From positions 2,046,001 to 2,110,000 of the forward strand of contig JAPEIS010000011.1 of NCBI GenBank assembly GCA_029531795.1: a stretch of 64,000 nt of DNA, in the 5' to 3' direction. Made by a program: the position numbers and the translations under genes. Positions 22,728-35,170 of the stretch are shown piece by piece; the stretch's first letter is position 1; the number at the start of each line of letters is the position of its first letter. This DNA is from Sclerotinia nivalis. Its lineage: Eukaryota > Ascomycota > Leotiomycetes > Helotiales > Sclerotiniaceae. The notes below the pieces were generated by a model. That model was not told where the DNA came from. It saw only the letters and a program-made list of their open reading frames with translations, and made no database searches.

Positions 22728-24737
22728 TCAAACCCCCAGCCCCCTATTCCCATTCCCATACCCATTCCTCCCTCTCCCCCTCCTTGTACCCAGCTCACAA
22801 CCCCCCACCCTCCCCCTCCCCCCAATAATCCACAGTCCCCCTACAACCCCCACACCACCCACAAACCCAAAAACACCCACTCCAAGCCCTGTATCCTTTA
22901 ACCCCATCACGCCACCCATCTCACTTCCCATCCCACCCTCGATACACCTCGGCATAGCTATAACCAGTAACCCGGTAAAAAAATTCTGTAGTATATTATG
23001 TGCTCTGTGTTCTCCCGATTGTGTTTTTCTATCTCTTTTCGTATTCTCTGAAGTATCATGTGTAGATGTAGATGTAGATATACATGTAGATAGAGATAAA
23101 TATCTCTCGATAGCGAATCTAAGGATTGTGGCTCCGGAGACTAGGATACTGAATACGAGGCTAATAACTCGTAAACTGACATCTGTATCTGGGTTTGAGG
23201 TTACGAAGACGGTGGGACTGAGTTCCATTGCTTTGGGGATGAGGGTTGTGGATATATATTGAGTGAAAGCAATCGTACCGGTAACAAAGAGTATAAGTCC
23301 CGGAATAGCGATACGGAGAGCGCTGATTGGGGATCCTCTTCCTCGGAGTATTTTTGTTTTTTCGGAAGAAGGGGTGATGAGTTTGTTGGGTGAGATGATG
23401 GATAGTATACTGTAGGAAAGGATGGAGAGGAGAAAGGGTCCGAGGAATATATATCCTACTTGACTTGGGAAGATGAATAGAGGGGATCCGGAGAGGAAAG
23501 CCGAAAGATTGAGTGCGAAGGCGTAGGATGAGGCGGTGGGTAGTGAAGATAAGATGAATGTGAGGAGAGATATTGGAGAGATGAGTCCTTTTATTGGTCG
23601 TAATAATTCTTCTTTGGTGGGCTTTCCATGGTATGGTATCGGATGTAAGGTTTTTAGCCAGGTTTTAAATGTTCTTGTGGGTGGAGATAATGGAGGTGTA
23701 GGATGAGATGTCCGATTGAAGGATGTTTCTGGGAAAGCGAGAATTAAAAGGAGGATTGAAATTGCTTGGATGATATTCATGACCATGATTTGATTTCCGT
23801 AGCCATAGATTGTTTGGCTTAGGTATCCGCCGATGATGGGCGTTCCCCAGGTAAAGAATATATCGATTGTTGAGAGGATTGTTAGACGGATAGGGAGTTG
23901 TGATTCCTATTTTTTGTTAGTATGTTTTCTCTACCCTTGAATAACTTTCCTGCCTCCGACATCAGAAAAGAGAAGAATACTCACAAAATACATCTCTCCC
24001 ACCGCCCCTCCAACCAATCCCTCAAAAGCTCCCCATCCCACTCCCTCCATCATTCTCCCTACCAAAAATTGTCCATAACTCCTAACATGCATATTCCACA
24101 AACCACCCACCAACATCAAAGCAGCAGCAAAAATAAAAATCAGCCTCTTTCCCACCATCATACTCAACATTTCCCAAATTGGACTACTGATGGCCGAGAA
24201 GATGAATGCGACGCCTGTTAATGCAGCAGTTTGAGTAGAAGAGATGGAAAACTGTGCTGTGATGCCCGCGTTTACCGATACGAACATTAGACGTTGCATG
24301 CCTACTATTGAGAAAGCGAGGCATAATGTGAAGAATGCGAGAGTTTTACGTTGGGATGACCAATTCTGTTTTATATTAGTATGATTCCCTTCTCTATTCT
24401 ATATTCTCCAAACTCAAATCAAGAGGAAAGGAAAGAAATAAATACATACCAGAGGATCGGCACTGGAATCATGACTCAACTTAAGATCTTCCCATTCCCC
24501 CATATCCTTTGCCAAATTGAAATCTTTATCATATTCTACATCCGCTTTTAAGGTCCAGTCGTCCATTTTCTTTCCACTTCCATTCCCATTACTTCCAGAC
24601 CAAAACTTTAATTTTCCACTAATAGTATCTCTTCTCAATTTTCCCTTCATCCCATCATCAATCACACTTTCATCAGTTCCTCTCCTTGAATATCCCGGTT
24701 TTTGAAGAACGGGTTGTGGTTCAGTTATGAATGCCAT
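22728..24737 (-). CDS. Major facilitator superfamily transporter
   Basis: Minus strand, exons 24737-24450, 24365-23985, 23906-22728; 615 aa. Both introns (84 and 78 bp) have GT-AG ends and keep frame across SADPL|NWSSQRKTL and GEMYF|ESQLPIRL. The N-terminal ~110 residues are cytosolic and charged (KDFNLAKDMGEWEDLKL). About twelve hydrophobic segments follow. The first half carries a version of the MFS loop and motif C region (GRMMEGVGWGAFEGLVGG), and E-S-Q-L-P-I-R starts the sixth-segment region as in DHA-type drug/H+ antiporters. A Ser/Thr-rich loop (STSTSTHDTSENTKRD) lies before the last segments, and the C-terminus is glycine- and arginine-rich. Substrate unknown; plasma membrane assumed. 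The longer reading frame begins with TTG, so ATG 24737 is used. Confidence 0.85.
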
Positions 24738-26258
24738 GATGCTGCGCACTATTGGGAATTTTCTCAATCCGTTCAATCGTTTCGATGCTGGTTGTGGTAT
24801 TTTTTAATCGGCTCTCGTCGATATATTTCCCTTTCCCTTTCCGGATGCCAATTCGTTTGTATGGGATTAAATCGTGATAAGTTAATCCCAAAGAATTTTC
24901 CTTTATTCTCTTCTCCTAAATTGGCTTCCAAATATGATGTCAAATCTCAAATCCCAGTTCCCAATCTCCAAATGAATGTCCCACGATCTGTCAAATATCA
25001 CCACCAAAAAAGTAAAGTAAAAGAATGACTTTGAAAATATAAAACAACAACACACTTCAGAAACAAATCCGAAAATCCCGACCGTCTAGCGGTACTTAAA
25101 AGATAAACAGAGTCCAAAAAGAAAATCGCAATCAATAATTTAAATCAAAGGCATGATCATGATTAATAGTATGAAAAGAATTGAGAGATCCAAGAGAAAT
25201 GAGCAAACCATGCGTACAAGTCCCATTAGAGTAAGTAAAGTCACTCAAACTCGAGACGAACATTCATTGCAACGCCATACCAACAACGCCTTACCGCATA
25301 AAAATTCCCATTTGATTCTGCATAACAAACAATCTCATACGTACCATCCACTATACCTCCCTTTAAGGCGAAAACCGAGGTGATTTCCGACTATTCTGTA
25401 GGGCTTCATTCATGCATTCACATTTTCAGACGACTTAGTCTCTCCCAATTCCCAAAATATACTACGATTATCCAATCGGAGTCTTCGTAGTGATTAAAAC
25501 CTAGATTGAAGTTTGATGTCTAGTACCGAGAGAGTTGATTCTGGATTGAAATCAAACTTAAAACGTGGGAGATGCGTTTGGAGTGGTTGTCGCGTTTCAT
25601 GTTGAATGTGGTGCATTGCATGGGCGCGCTTGTGTTGCATCGTGTTTGGACTCGGATTTTCTTTGGAGATGAAGAGTTGAGGGAGTGAGGGAGTGAGGGA
25701 GTGGATTATGTGCTTTATTTCTATTTTATCTATTTGATATAATTCTCGGGGTTTCCTATTTGTTTGATTGGTTGTCAAGTAAGTGATATGAAATATATGA
25801 AGAAGCTTGACAGGAAAAGAACCTCGAAAGAACTCTGTAAGAGAGAGAGTAGCTTCAATGATTAATGTTGGTTGCGTATAATCCGAAATAATATTACTAG
25901 ATGGCCCATTCAAAAGATTGTCCAATATAATCTCTCAATGACGAAAGCTTTCCCACCTCAATGAAGAAGGTTCATAGAATTGGAGTTAAAATAAAGATAG
26001 CTGCCATCCACCTTTCCTAGTATAGCCGAAGCTTTACCGGACAACCTTCCTCATCCACCCAGATCCGAGCTGCTTTGTTGATAGTGATATCAAATGATGA
26101 CATTCAAGATGGGGACCACCAGGACCCGAGTTTTCTTCTTATCGCTACAATACAACACAATACAACACAATACAATACATAAATAATTTATTATCGCCTC
26201 TTTACAATCCTTTTTAATCCTTTTCTACAATAATTAATCCTCTTTAATGCTCAGAAAA
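24738..26258. other. Intergenic, no gene supported
   Basis: About 1.5 kb. It holds a GAGGGAGT triple repeat near 25678-25703 and an ACAAT/ACACA-rich tract at 26150-26180 just before the CoA-binding gene. Minus-strand ORF 25494-25925 has no recognisable family and poor coding character. Confidence 0.4.
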
Positions 26259-26816
26259 ATGGCAACAGAAGCAGCAGCCCGTACCTTCTTCTCCTCACCT
26301 TACTTCGCTGTAGTGGGCGCATCCTCAGACCCTGCGAAGTTCGGACATAAAAGTAAATCCCAAATATTTCTCTACTCTTTTCGAATCCAAATATCTACCT
26401 CTTATCTCTACAGTCTTTAGCTAACTTCCTTCCCCTCAGTCTTCGCATGGTATACCACCCACGGTCTCCCCGCAACTCCCATCAACCCCTCTTCTCCCTC
26501 CATCAAAGTCGGTTCTACGGATTATTCCACTGTCCCCTCTATTTCCACTCTACCACATCCAACCGAGACTGGTGTCTCTATCATCACTCCCCCAAAGATT
26601 ACAAAGAAAGTTTTGGAACAGGCAAAAGCTTTGGGTATTAAAAGTGTGTGGTTACAGCCTGGAACATATGATGATGAGATATTGGGATATGCTTTGAAGG
26701 AGTTTGAGGGTGGGGTTGGAGGTGAAGAGGGTGGAACTGTGGGAGCGGAAGGCTGGTGTGTTTTGATGGATGGAGAGAGAGCTGCTAAGGCTGCGGGTAG
26801 GGATTTAAAGTTGTGA
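26259..26816 (+). CDS. CoA-binding domain (YccU-type) protein
   Basis: Exons 26259-26352 and 26440-26816; 156 aa. The intron (87 bp, GTAAAT..CTCAG) rejoins FGHK|IFAWYTTHGLP. The fold is a small Rossmann-like CoA-binding domain: FAVVGASSDPAKFG carries the glycine-rich loop, PINPSSPSIK and SIITPPKITKKVLEQA are the middle blocks, and SVWLQPGTYDDEIL is the conserved WxQPG segment. Related bacterial and fungal proteins are cytosolic and bind CoA, with a role that is poorly defined. A glycine/glutamate-rich loop (GGVGGEEGG) is inserted before EGWCVLMD. An in-frame ATG at 26247 would add MLRK; I prefer 26259 because MATEAAARTF fits a normal start. Confidence 0.85.
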
Positions 26817-28303
26817 GGACTTGGTTGTGGATTTGAATTTTATTCGAGGGTGACATGCACTGAAAATATTGAGCGTTTTTCAGAAATCCTTCGAAACCTT
26901 GGAATATAGGTGTTATCAAATCATTGGAGCTATGAGAGACATCTTTGGGAATAGGTCTCAGTTTGAGCAACTTTATCTTCTTGCCAATATGTTCGCATCA
27001 TTCAACACTTACTTAATCCAAAAACCATAGGTCGAGCTATGATATTCTGCAATGCTACTCCATTGGCACATTTAGCTTCCGGGAGGAATTTCATCTGTCG
27101 TGCAGTCAATGACCATACAAATGAATAGCTTTATTCAACTTCCCTAATTCTACCAAGGGAGTCTTTCAACATGAGATTTTATACCTTTGCTATAATCCAT
27201 CCACAAAAATCAGACATTCAGATCCTGACTTACAAATTCATTAATGTACAATCTGCAATAACACAATCTGTTCCACAAGTCTTGGAACAAGGCAGCTTTC
27301 TTGTGATACCTTCCACAATTTCTCAAGAGCAAAGAAATGAAATATTTTCAAGGAATTTCCATTTCATTTGCTACTCTCTTCTATACAATCTTTCCGCTAT
27401 AAATAAGCTGATCAGTGGATATCTCTCATTTATCTATCGGACTGCACGAGAAAGCTGCTGGGTCAAATGATGGATGTCGTTCATATTTATTGCGATAATA
27501 AATGGGATTATCACTGTGAATACAGCTTAAGGATGCAGTGCTGCCTTTGCCATCACAGCAGCTGGATATATGCATCAAGTCCGCCGCCTGTCAAATTATC
27601 CAAAGTGTTTTCTTGGTACTTGAGTAGTACAAGAGAACGTCGATTGTGATTGTAATTAGGGATTCCTCTTCAGCATTGTGCTTTGTAACTCATAAGCATC
27701 GATCTTGGACTGAGTCGAGTACGTAGTTATCAATCTTGGATGAGAGTACAACTTGTTGATCAAATGTCTTTCACATAAATTGGATGTATTAGATCTTTGG
27801 TTATCCTTCATAATGCGGGAAAAGGTGGAGAAATGAGAAGAAGGAAATATACTCTTGAGCATCATGAAGGTTAAGGAGTCAATAGATTTCGTGGTATGGA
27901 TATTTCTTTTTCCTTGGGTACTCGGTTTTTTCCAAGTATGATGTATGTGTATGTGTGGCCAAGAAATATGTTCCTTCCGTCCCCCGATGGAAATAACCCG
28001 ACGTCGATAATGAATATTCATTCAATCTTCAGCTGTAAAGTGAAATTTCTTTCCTTCAGTTCCAAGGTTGTCTCTCCTTAATTTTCATCATTGTCACTTT
28101 AAACAGACTTCAAAAATACATTTGCAACTAGAGACCAATCTGGATTTGCTTTCGTTCTCTTTTCTCTTCTCTGGCTTTTACCCACACATTCCTTCTCACT
28201 TTCGACGAATAACGACAACAATACAAATTAAAACGCGATTGTCTCAATTTCTTTCATTCAATAAACATATGTCATTTCTTTGGTGTCTTCAAACCCAAAT
28301 TAA
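26817..28303. other. Intergenic, no gene supported
   Basis: About 1.5 kb of moderately AT-rich sequence. Plus-strand ORF 27171-27470 (99 codons) has no recognised motif and is not called. The region just before 28304 is the upstream part of the next MFS gene. Confidence 0.4.
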
Positions 28304-28435
28304 ATAATATCTACAAATCCTCCAACTACATCTGCCGAGCTAGGTAGCGACGATGATGTTCCAGTTATTATTGTTCCACATCCTCGATCACGTTCACCAA
28401 CAGATGATAAATACCAAGGTGCATCTGACGCTGAA

Positions 28436-30006
28436 ATGGGTACTGCTACAATTGCTCCAATTCAACCCGATGAAGATATTACTCGGCAATTGCGAGCTCC
28501 TGAACCATCTAACATTGTCTCTTGGGATAGTGATTCTGATCAATTGAATCCTATGAATTGGTCTACTGCTAAGAGATGGGCTAATACGGCTGTTATTTCC
28601 GTCATGACTTTCTCTACGTAAGTGTTGATCTTTTTCATTTTATTTGTATTTGCTAATTCTTTCAGTCCTCTCGCTTCCACCATGTTTGCTCCGGGTGTTC
28701 CTCTCGTTATAGAAGAATTTCATTCTACAAAAACTATTCTACAAACTCTAGTCGTTTCAATCTTTGTCCTTGGGTTTGCTATGGGTGCTCTGATCGCCGC
28801 ACCAATATCCGAACTCTATGGTCGAAAACCTATTTACTTGACTACCAATTTCTTATTTTTGATGTTCACTCTGGGTTGTGGTTTATCAACTGATCTCACC
28901 ATGCTCATCGTCTTTCGATTCTTCGCAGGATGTGCTGGAGGTCCACCTACTGCACTTGGAGGCGCAAGTATAGGTGATATGTTCCTAAGAGATCAACGAG
29001 GAATTGCAATGGCAATTTGGGGAATGGGTCCTTTGATGGGTCCAATCGTAGGACCAATCATAGGAGGTGTACTTGCTGCTACTTGTGGTTGGCGATGGGC
29101 TTTTTGGTTGGAAGCTATTATTGCTGGTGTCTCGTTTATCGGTGGGTTCTTTCTTTTGCAAGAAACTTATCCAGTGGTTATTCTGGAATATAAAACGAAA
29201 CGCATTATTAAGGAAACGGGTGATATGGCGAAAGTTTCTGCGTTGCATCATATGGATACTCCGCGCGTACATTTCACTAATGCTATTATTCGACCTTTAA
29301 AAATGTTATTTCTCTCTCCAATTGTTTTCTTCTCTCGGTTTACTATGCCATTCTTTTCGGTTACTTATATCTCTTCATCGCTACATTCCCCACGACATTT
29401 TCCCAACAATATCATTTCTCCATATCACTTACGGGTCTCGCATACCTAGGTTTAGGCTGTGGAATTGCTATTGGTCTTTTTATTTCGGGCAAAGTCTCAG
29501 ATCCGATTTTTAAAAGGTTGACGGAGAAGAATGGTGGGATTGCGGAGCCGGAATATCGGTTGCCTGCTTTGATGCTAACGAGTCCGTTGATTGCGTTGGC
29601 GTTTTTTGTTTATGGGTGGACGGCTCAGTTGAAGGTTCATTGGATTGTACCGATTATTGGGACGAGCTTTTTTGGCGTGGGGATGATTCCTGCTTTTGTG
29701 AGTTTCTTTTCGTTCTTTCTCTTTGTATCTCTCCTTATTCCAGTCGCTCTCTACACCTCCTCCCCATCAACACAATCACACACATACTAACCCCCCAAGC
29801 TCTCAATAAACATGTACCTAGTCGACAGTTTCCCCACATACGCCGCCTCGGCTATCGCAGCTACAAAAGTCTTTCAATCGATCGGAGGGGCTTTTTTACC
29901 ATTGGCTGGCCAACCTCTCTATTCGCATTTGGGCCTGGGTTGGGGAAATAGTGTGCTGGGGTTTGTGGCGTTGATGTTTTTTCTGGTGCCGATTTTGTTT
30001 TTTTAG
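28436..30006 (+). pseudogene. MFS transporter (DHA1-type) with a single-base frameshift
   Basis: Exons 28436-28617, 28666-29697 and 29800-30006, with good GT-AG introns (48 and 102 bp). The protein is a 12-segment drug/H+ antiporter: NPMNWSTAKRW before segment 1, SELYGRKPIYL (motif A), FRFFAGCAGGPPTALGG, GPLMGPIVGPIIGG (motif C), and a final YLVDSFPTYAASAIAA. The frame breaks around 29330-29341: the reading PIVFFSRF ends in one frame and YYAILFGYLYLF continues one frame over, so one base is missing relative to an intact gene. Without it the protein ends about 35 codons later. The frame also stays open upstream to 28304 with protein-like text (DDDVPVIIVPHPRSRSP), preceded by a TAA. It may be a very recent pseudogene or an assembly error. 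Confidence 0.75.
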
Positions 30007-30649
30007 AGATGGGGGGTGGGGGTGGGGAAGGTTTAGGGGGGGGGTTAGGTGGGGAGGGGGGAGGGGGGAAGATGAGGGAGGGTTATAGGTGAGATTTTAA
30101 TAGGGATATAATACTCATTTATATCTATTCGTAGATTCAAATTAAGGAGATAAAGATATAGATGAAGAATATATTATATAGTATATAGTATAAATTTATA
30201 AATTTTATTCTTTGATATAAATACTATCTATCTATCTATCTTTCTAGATACGCGGTGAGGATAAGATTTTATATGAGTTAAGATTGATTTTATTTGGTGA
30301 ATAACTGACTGAATTGATTTAATTATTGATTTTTATTTTTTGTATATTATAGTTTTGAGAGAGATGTATATGTTTTGTATATATATATGTGTATAGTTAT
30401 GTATATGAGTATGTGGAATTGAAGGTTTGAAGTTTGAAGTTGGGGGTTGGTGATTAGTGATTGATGAGTTATTAGAGGGGTCAGGTGATTTTTATGGATT
30501 ATTGGTTTGATAGACTCATTATATGGTTATTTATTGATTATATCGACGATCGATACGCGTTTGAGGATTTGAGGACTCATTTGTAAATTGGTAGATTGGT
30601 ATGTTATAGATGCAGGTATATTTATCTAGCTGGGCTTGTTAGGTTAATT
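30007..30649. other. Intergenic, G-run then AT-rich
   Basis: Starts with long G runs (30007-30080), then TA-rich sequence with short CTAT/TATA tracts near 30170-30240. No gene. Confidence 0.5.
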
Positions 30650-31734
30650 ATGGCTACTTTTGCGTAGGTTTTCTTTCATATCTTCTCTCCTCTATTCTTC
30701 CCTCTCCCCTCCGACCCCTTCTCTTCCATACCCCTCCCTCACCAACAAACTAACCCACCCACAGTCAAAAATCCTTCTCCGCAACCTCTTACGCCACATT
30801 CCGTCCCTCTTACCCCCAAAAACTCTACACCCAAATCCTAAACTATCATCATGGTCCTCGCACCACATTACTCGATCTAGGTTGTGGACATGGAGTGATT
30901 AGTCGTGCTCTTGCTTCCGCAGGTGGCTTTGAGAAGATTTTGGGGACCGATCCTAGTAGGGTGATGATTGAAGAAGCTAGAGCTCTTTCTAACAAATCCA
31001 TTGCGAATCATCCCGATGGCAGGGAGGGTAATATACAATGGAGACAAGCATCCGCGGAAGATTTAGCGTTTGTAGATGATGGGTCGCTGGATATGGTGGT
31101 TGCGGGACAGGCGGCCCATTGGTTTGATTTTTCACGGGTATGGGGGGAGATATATAGGAAATTGAGGAAGGGGGGTACGGTGGCGTTTTGGGGGTATAAG
31201 GATAATTTACTGGTTGATTTTCCGGCTGCGACGTTGGTGTTGGATAAGTATTGTTATGGGGAGGAGGAGAGATTTATGGGGGGTTTTTGGGAACAGCCCG
31301 GGAGAGAGAGGTTGAGGGGTTTGTATAGGGATGAGGTGATGCAGCCGCCGGGGACCTTATTTGGGGATGTGGAGTGCATGAGGTATGAGCCGGGGTTGAG
31401 GGGGAAGGGGAGTGGTGAGGGAGAGGTATTGATGGGGAGGAGGATGAAGTTGGGGGAGTTGGAGGGGTATTGGAGGACTTTTAGTGCGTTTTTTGAGTGG
31501 GTGAAGGCGCATCCTGAGAGGAAGAGGAAGATGGGTGGAGTGGGAGGTTTGGAAGGGGATGGGCAAGGTAGAGAGGAGGGTCATGTGGAAGGAAAAGGTG
31601 ATGTTATTGATGAGATGTTTGAGGAGATGCTGGAAGTAGAGCCGGAATTGAGGGGGAAGGAGGGACAGGATTGGAGGGATGTGGAGGTTGAGACGGAGTG
31701 GGGGACTGTGATTTTGTTGGCTAGGAAGTTGTAG
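30650..31734 (+). CDS. SAM-dependent methyltransferase, trans-aconitate methyltransferase-like
   Basis: A tiny first exon 30650-30663 (MATFA) and a main exon 30765-31734; 327 aa. The 101-bp intron runs GTAGGT..CACAG. The class I methyltransferase fold is clear: LLDLGCGHG (motif I, residues 40-48), a post-I acidic segment GTDPS, QWRQASAEDLAF (motif II/III), MVVAGQAAHWFD, and LRKGGTVAFWGY. The FxATSYATFRPSYP start and the AAHWFD block are typical of the fungal Crg1/Tmt1 group, which methylates small carboxylic acids such as trans-aconitate or related metabolites. The exact substrate is inference. The C-terminal third is Gly/Glu-rich and variable. No linked pathway genes lie next to it. Confidence 0.85.
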
Positions 31735-33093
31735 GTTTTTGGGGAAGGGGGGAGATGGCGGGGGAGAGAGGTTGGTTTGGTGTTTGGAGTTGGGGTTTGG
31801 TTGGATGGTTTCTTTGAACATTTTATGATGAATTTGATAGGACCTTACTACGTAGATTTCGGAGGATGATATATAATTCTACAGTCTCAAGATAAGAGGG
31901 ATTCGATGTATCTTCCTTGACTAGTTATTAATTGGTGATTCCCTTATGATGATAACCGCCATGAGCTGGAGAAATCAGAAATCGTCCTGGTTGGTACAAT
32001 GTGCCGTAGAATCGAAGATTGGTGCTCGAGATAGTGTTTTATTGTCCAATTCAGAAATTAGGAGGATAATAAATAGAATGTCTTGAAAGCTCGAAGAATG
32101 AATGAACTATTTCACAATTACTCATTTTCCAACCTTCTTCTATCATTTCATTCAATACCCCATGAATTGACGCTGGACTGGATACTACTAATAATATTCA
32201 CCGCCCTAACAATTCCGTTGCCCTGCCAAAAACTCCACCAAAAGTCCCACTAAACCGAACAACACACACCAGTCAATTAGATAGGATAGGCTACAGGCAT
32301 AACATAACATAACATAATAATAGCACGGACCAAAGAGATAGATTTCTAGAACTACAACTTGTACATCTCTCTTCTTCTTACTTTACCTTCACATAACATA
32401 CCCAAGTATATCTTCAATTCCTACATTTTCTCCGGAATTATTGTTTGTTGTCGTACATACATCTACGCCTACATTCCCCAAACCACACACTCATACATTC
32501 ACGAGGAAAATATAATTCAAAATGGTGAGTTGCTCTCCATCCCCTATTCCTATTTCGAATACCAATACTTCTATACATTCCGCATTCCTTGCATATACTC
32601 CAATAAGCCCAATTCCGCAATTCTGATTCTGATTCTGATTCCGATTTGTTGGTTTGGCTTCTCGTTCTGGGTTGTTATTGCCTGCTGCAATACATTTGTG
32701 CTGGTACAGAGACGAAAAAAGCAAAAGCGCGAATTCCTCCAGTGAGCGGGTAGTAACGAATTGTGGTTTTGTTTATTTGATTCACTTACTTTTTTGTTTG
32801 TTACTCCCTTCCCGCTTGGGGGTTTTCTTTTATGAATATTACGTTACTGTTATTATTCGAAATACTATTCCGATACTTCACATCCATCACATTACAATAC
32901 AATTCATCGCAAGAGAATCAATACATTTGCATTCAATAGCATTTGCATTACTTTACTTTACTTTACAACTCTACTCTATTCTACACACAACTCTTACAAA
33001 CCTCATCTCATTTTACACATTTCCTCATCTAAACTTCACTCTACATTACATTCCAACGCGATTCCCACTCGCATATAAATACCCACATCAAAA
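31735..33093. other. Intergenic and long leader of the light-chain gene
   Basis: Contains an ATG at 32522 followed at once by a strong donor (GTGAGT) and, after an acceptor near 32709, a short basic reading (RRKKQKREFLQ then stop). This may be a spliced leader with a micro-ORF for the downstream gene, or nothing. Just upstream of 33094 is CT/AC-rich promoter-like sequence (CACTTTAC repeats). Confidence 0.35.
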
Positions 33094-34152
33094 ATGCCAT
33101 CAACTAATTCACCCTACGATGCGCAGGCCTCCACAAACTACAGAGAAGCATTTCAACTCTTCGATAAACGCGGTACGCAACGTGTACAATTGGATCAATT
33201 GGGAGATTTGTTGAGGGCTTGTGGTCAAAATCCTACGTTGAATGAAATTAGAGAATTGGAGAAAAATGTCGGTGGTGAATGTGAGTTTGTCTTTTCTTTT
33301 GGTCTGTGCGAGCGGGGGAGGGTGGGGGTTAAGCAGATGTTTGTTTCGACGTGATGTGATGTGACGCTCCGCTGGCCCTCCGGGGGCCACTGCCGTGGTG
33401 GCAGAACATCTGGATTGGAAATCTTCGAGTTATGATATTTAAGGGCTCGCTGGGTAGGGGAAGGATGGAGTAAAGTCTTTGTGTCGATGTTCCTATTCTT
33501 TTTGATGTCTCATCTTCGGATTAACACATGGGAAATCTTCGAGCGCAGCGAGCTATGGGGGTTTGGGGGCTTGCCCCCATCATCAAACATAATACCAAAG
33601 GGCTATCTGTGAGGGGTTTGTGAGGGGTTTGAAGGGGGAGGAGCATGGCTCGAGATGTGGTTTATGCTTGGGAGGATCATGAATTATGCTGTTCTCAAGA
33701 ATCTATACTAACAAAAAGTCATAACAGTTGATTTTGAAACCTTCTCTAAGATTCTCAACCGACCAGGTGGATTCCGTGATCCAGGTGAACCTGAAGAATA
33801 TTGTCGTGGTTTCCAAGTCTTTGATAAGAACTTAACGGGATATATTGGGGTTGGACAATTGAGATATATTTTGACGAATTTGGGAGAGAAAATGAGTGAT
33901 GAGGAGGTTGATGAATTGTTGAAGGCAGTTGATACTAGTAGTGGGGAGATCAATTATACTGGTGAGTTTAAGAACTGGTGTTTTATTTTCTATTTGAGGG
34001 AGAGGGGCGGTGGGTATTGCATTTAGTTGAGTAGAGGTAGATGGAAGTTTGGAAGCAGGAAGAAAGGATATCTGGAGTTTTGAAGAGGAAATGATAAACA
34101 GAAAACTAACAAAACATCAATAGATCTCGTACGAACAATCCTCGCAAACTAG
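33094..34152 (+). CDS. mlc1: Myosin essential light chain (EF-hand, Cdc4/Mlc1-type)
   Basis: Exons 33094-33280, 33728-33961 and 34124-34152; 149 aa, the same length as yeast Mlc1. The introns (447 and 162 bp) rejoin GGE|FDFETF and INYT|DLVRTILAN. The protein is a calmodulin-like EF-hand chain: YREAFQLFDKRGTQRVQLDQLGDLLRACGQNPT is split as the first hand pair region, and GFQVFDKNLTGYIGVGQLR then NLGEKMSDEEVDELL form the second. Loop positions lack several calcium-chelating acids, as usual in essential light chains, so calcium binding is doubtful. It binds IQ motifs of type II and type V myosins in cytokinesis and transport. The first intron is unusually long and holds GC-rich hairpins. Confidence 0.9.
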
Positions 34153-35170
34153 ATTCTACTCTTCGATATGGCAGGATACAATATGATATTAGTGCAGGGG
34201 AAAGGGGGGAGAGGATGCAGAGAGATATATGAATAAGGGAGAGAAACAAAGATATTACATCAATTGTAGGAAATACTTTTCATGGCATAAATAGGAGCTG
34301 TGGAGTGGGAGGATATTGATAATGGTCTATGGCCATGGCGTTGTATGAACTTTTTGGCCTTCTTTTGCTCATGGGAAGGCAGAAATGGATATTATGATTT
34401 TTTGCGGATGAAGATGAAATGAGATGGTGTATAGATTTGATATGATTATAAGGATGTGAATTCTTTTACCATGAGCATTATGCATGATTGATCTGAGGAG
34501 TGATTGAAGTTTGAGTGTAAATGAGCGTGATGGTGATTTTGGATTTGATATTGATTTTGATTCTTGATTATCAACTTCTTATCAGATACAAGGCAAGGCT
34601 GACATTCTAAGCTCCGAGGCTCTATCAAAAATATATTTCTTTCTCATACAACAACTTCACCAATATAACCAGATTACTAGGCACTCGGATATACTCGAGT
34701 AGTAAGGCACATTGCAGAATCGGAAATTTTAAGATTGTCAAATACAGAGTAAAACAAAGAGAGGCGGGATCATTGAGAGCCTGCGAATCGAAAGGAAGGA
34801 TAGAGGATATATCTTCGAGCTTGGATTTTATTGAGAAGAAAGCTGTGTGCTTGAGGTGGTTTGATTGCTTGAGATAGCTCGACGAACCATTGAATAGCCA
34901 TGTTCGAGCTTGGATTGGGATTTTGAGTCTACTAAGCAAGAACGCGGCAAGCTCCCATTGCTATTTTGACGTACCTAGTTTTGACAGCTTTAAACTGCTC
35001 AACGAATCATTCAATCGCCATTTTCGATATCTACCTGCATCCGTCTGCGAATCTTCATTTGCCAATCGACAATCCTCAATTCATATTCTCCCACACCTTC
35101 CGCACTCTAGCTGGCAATTTCTTGGTCTCAAGCTCGCCAGCTCGCCAGGTCGCAAACTCCCAAGCTCAGG
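34153..35170. other. Intergenic
   Basis: Divergence-free spacer of about 1 kb. Two imperfect direct copies of a ~33-bp unit (CGACGAACCATTGAATAGCC at ~34879 and CAACGAATCATTCAATCGCC at ~34999) are the only structure seen. Confidence 0.4.

Noticed and set aside
27171..27470. 99-codon plus-strand ORF
   Set aside because: No domain or homologue recognised and codon use unlike the neighbouring genes; could be chance.
31357..31821. 154-codon proline/leucine-rich minus-strand ORF
   Set aside because: Antisense of the methyltransferase C-terminus.
32522..32745. Spliced micro-ORF (ATG, GTGAGT donor, basic 12-residue reading)
   Set aside because: The splice pattern is plausible but the peptide matches no known small ribosomal protein; kept only as a possible leader.
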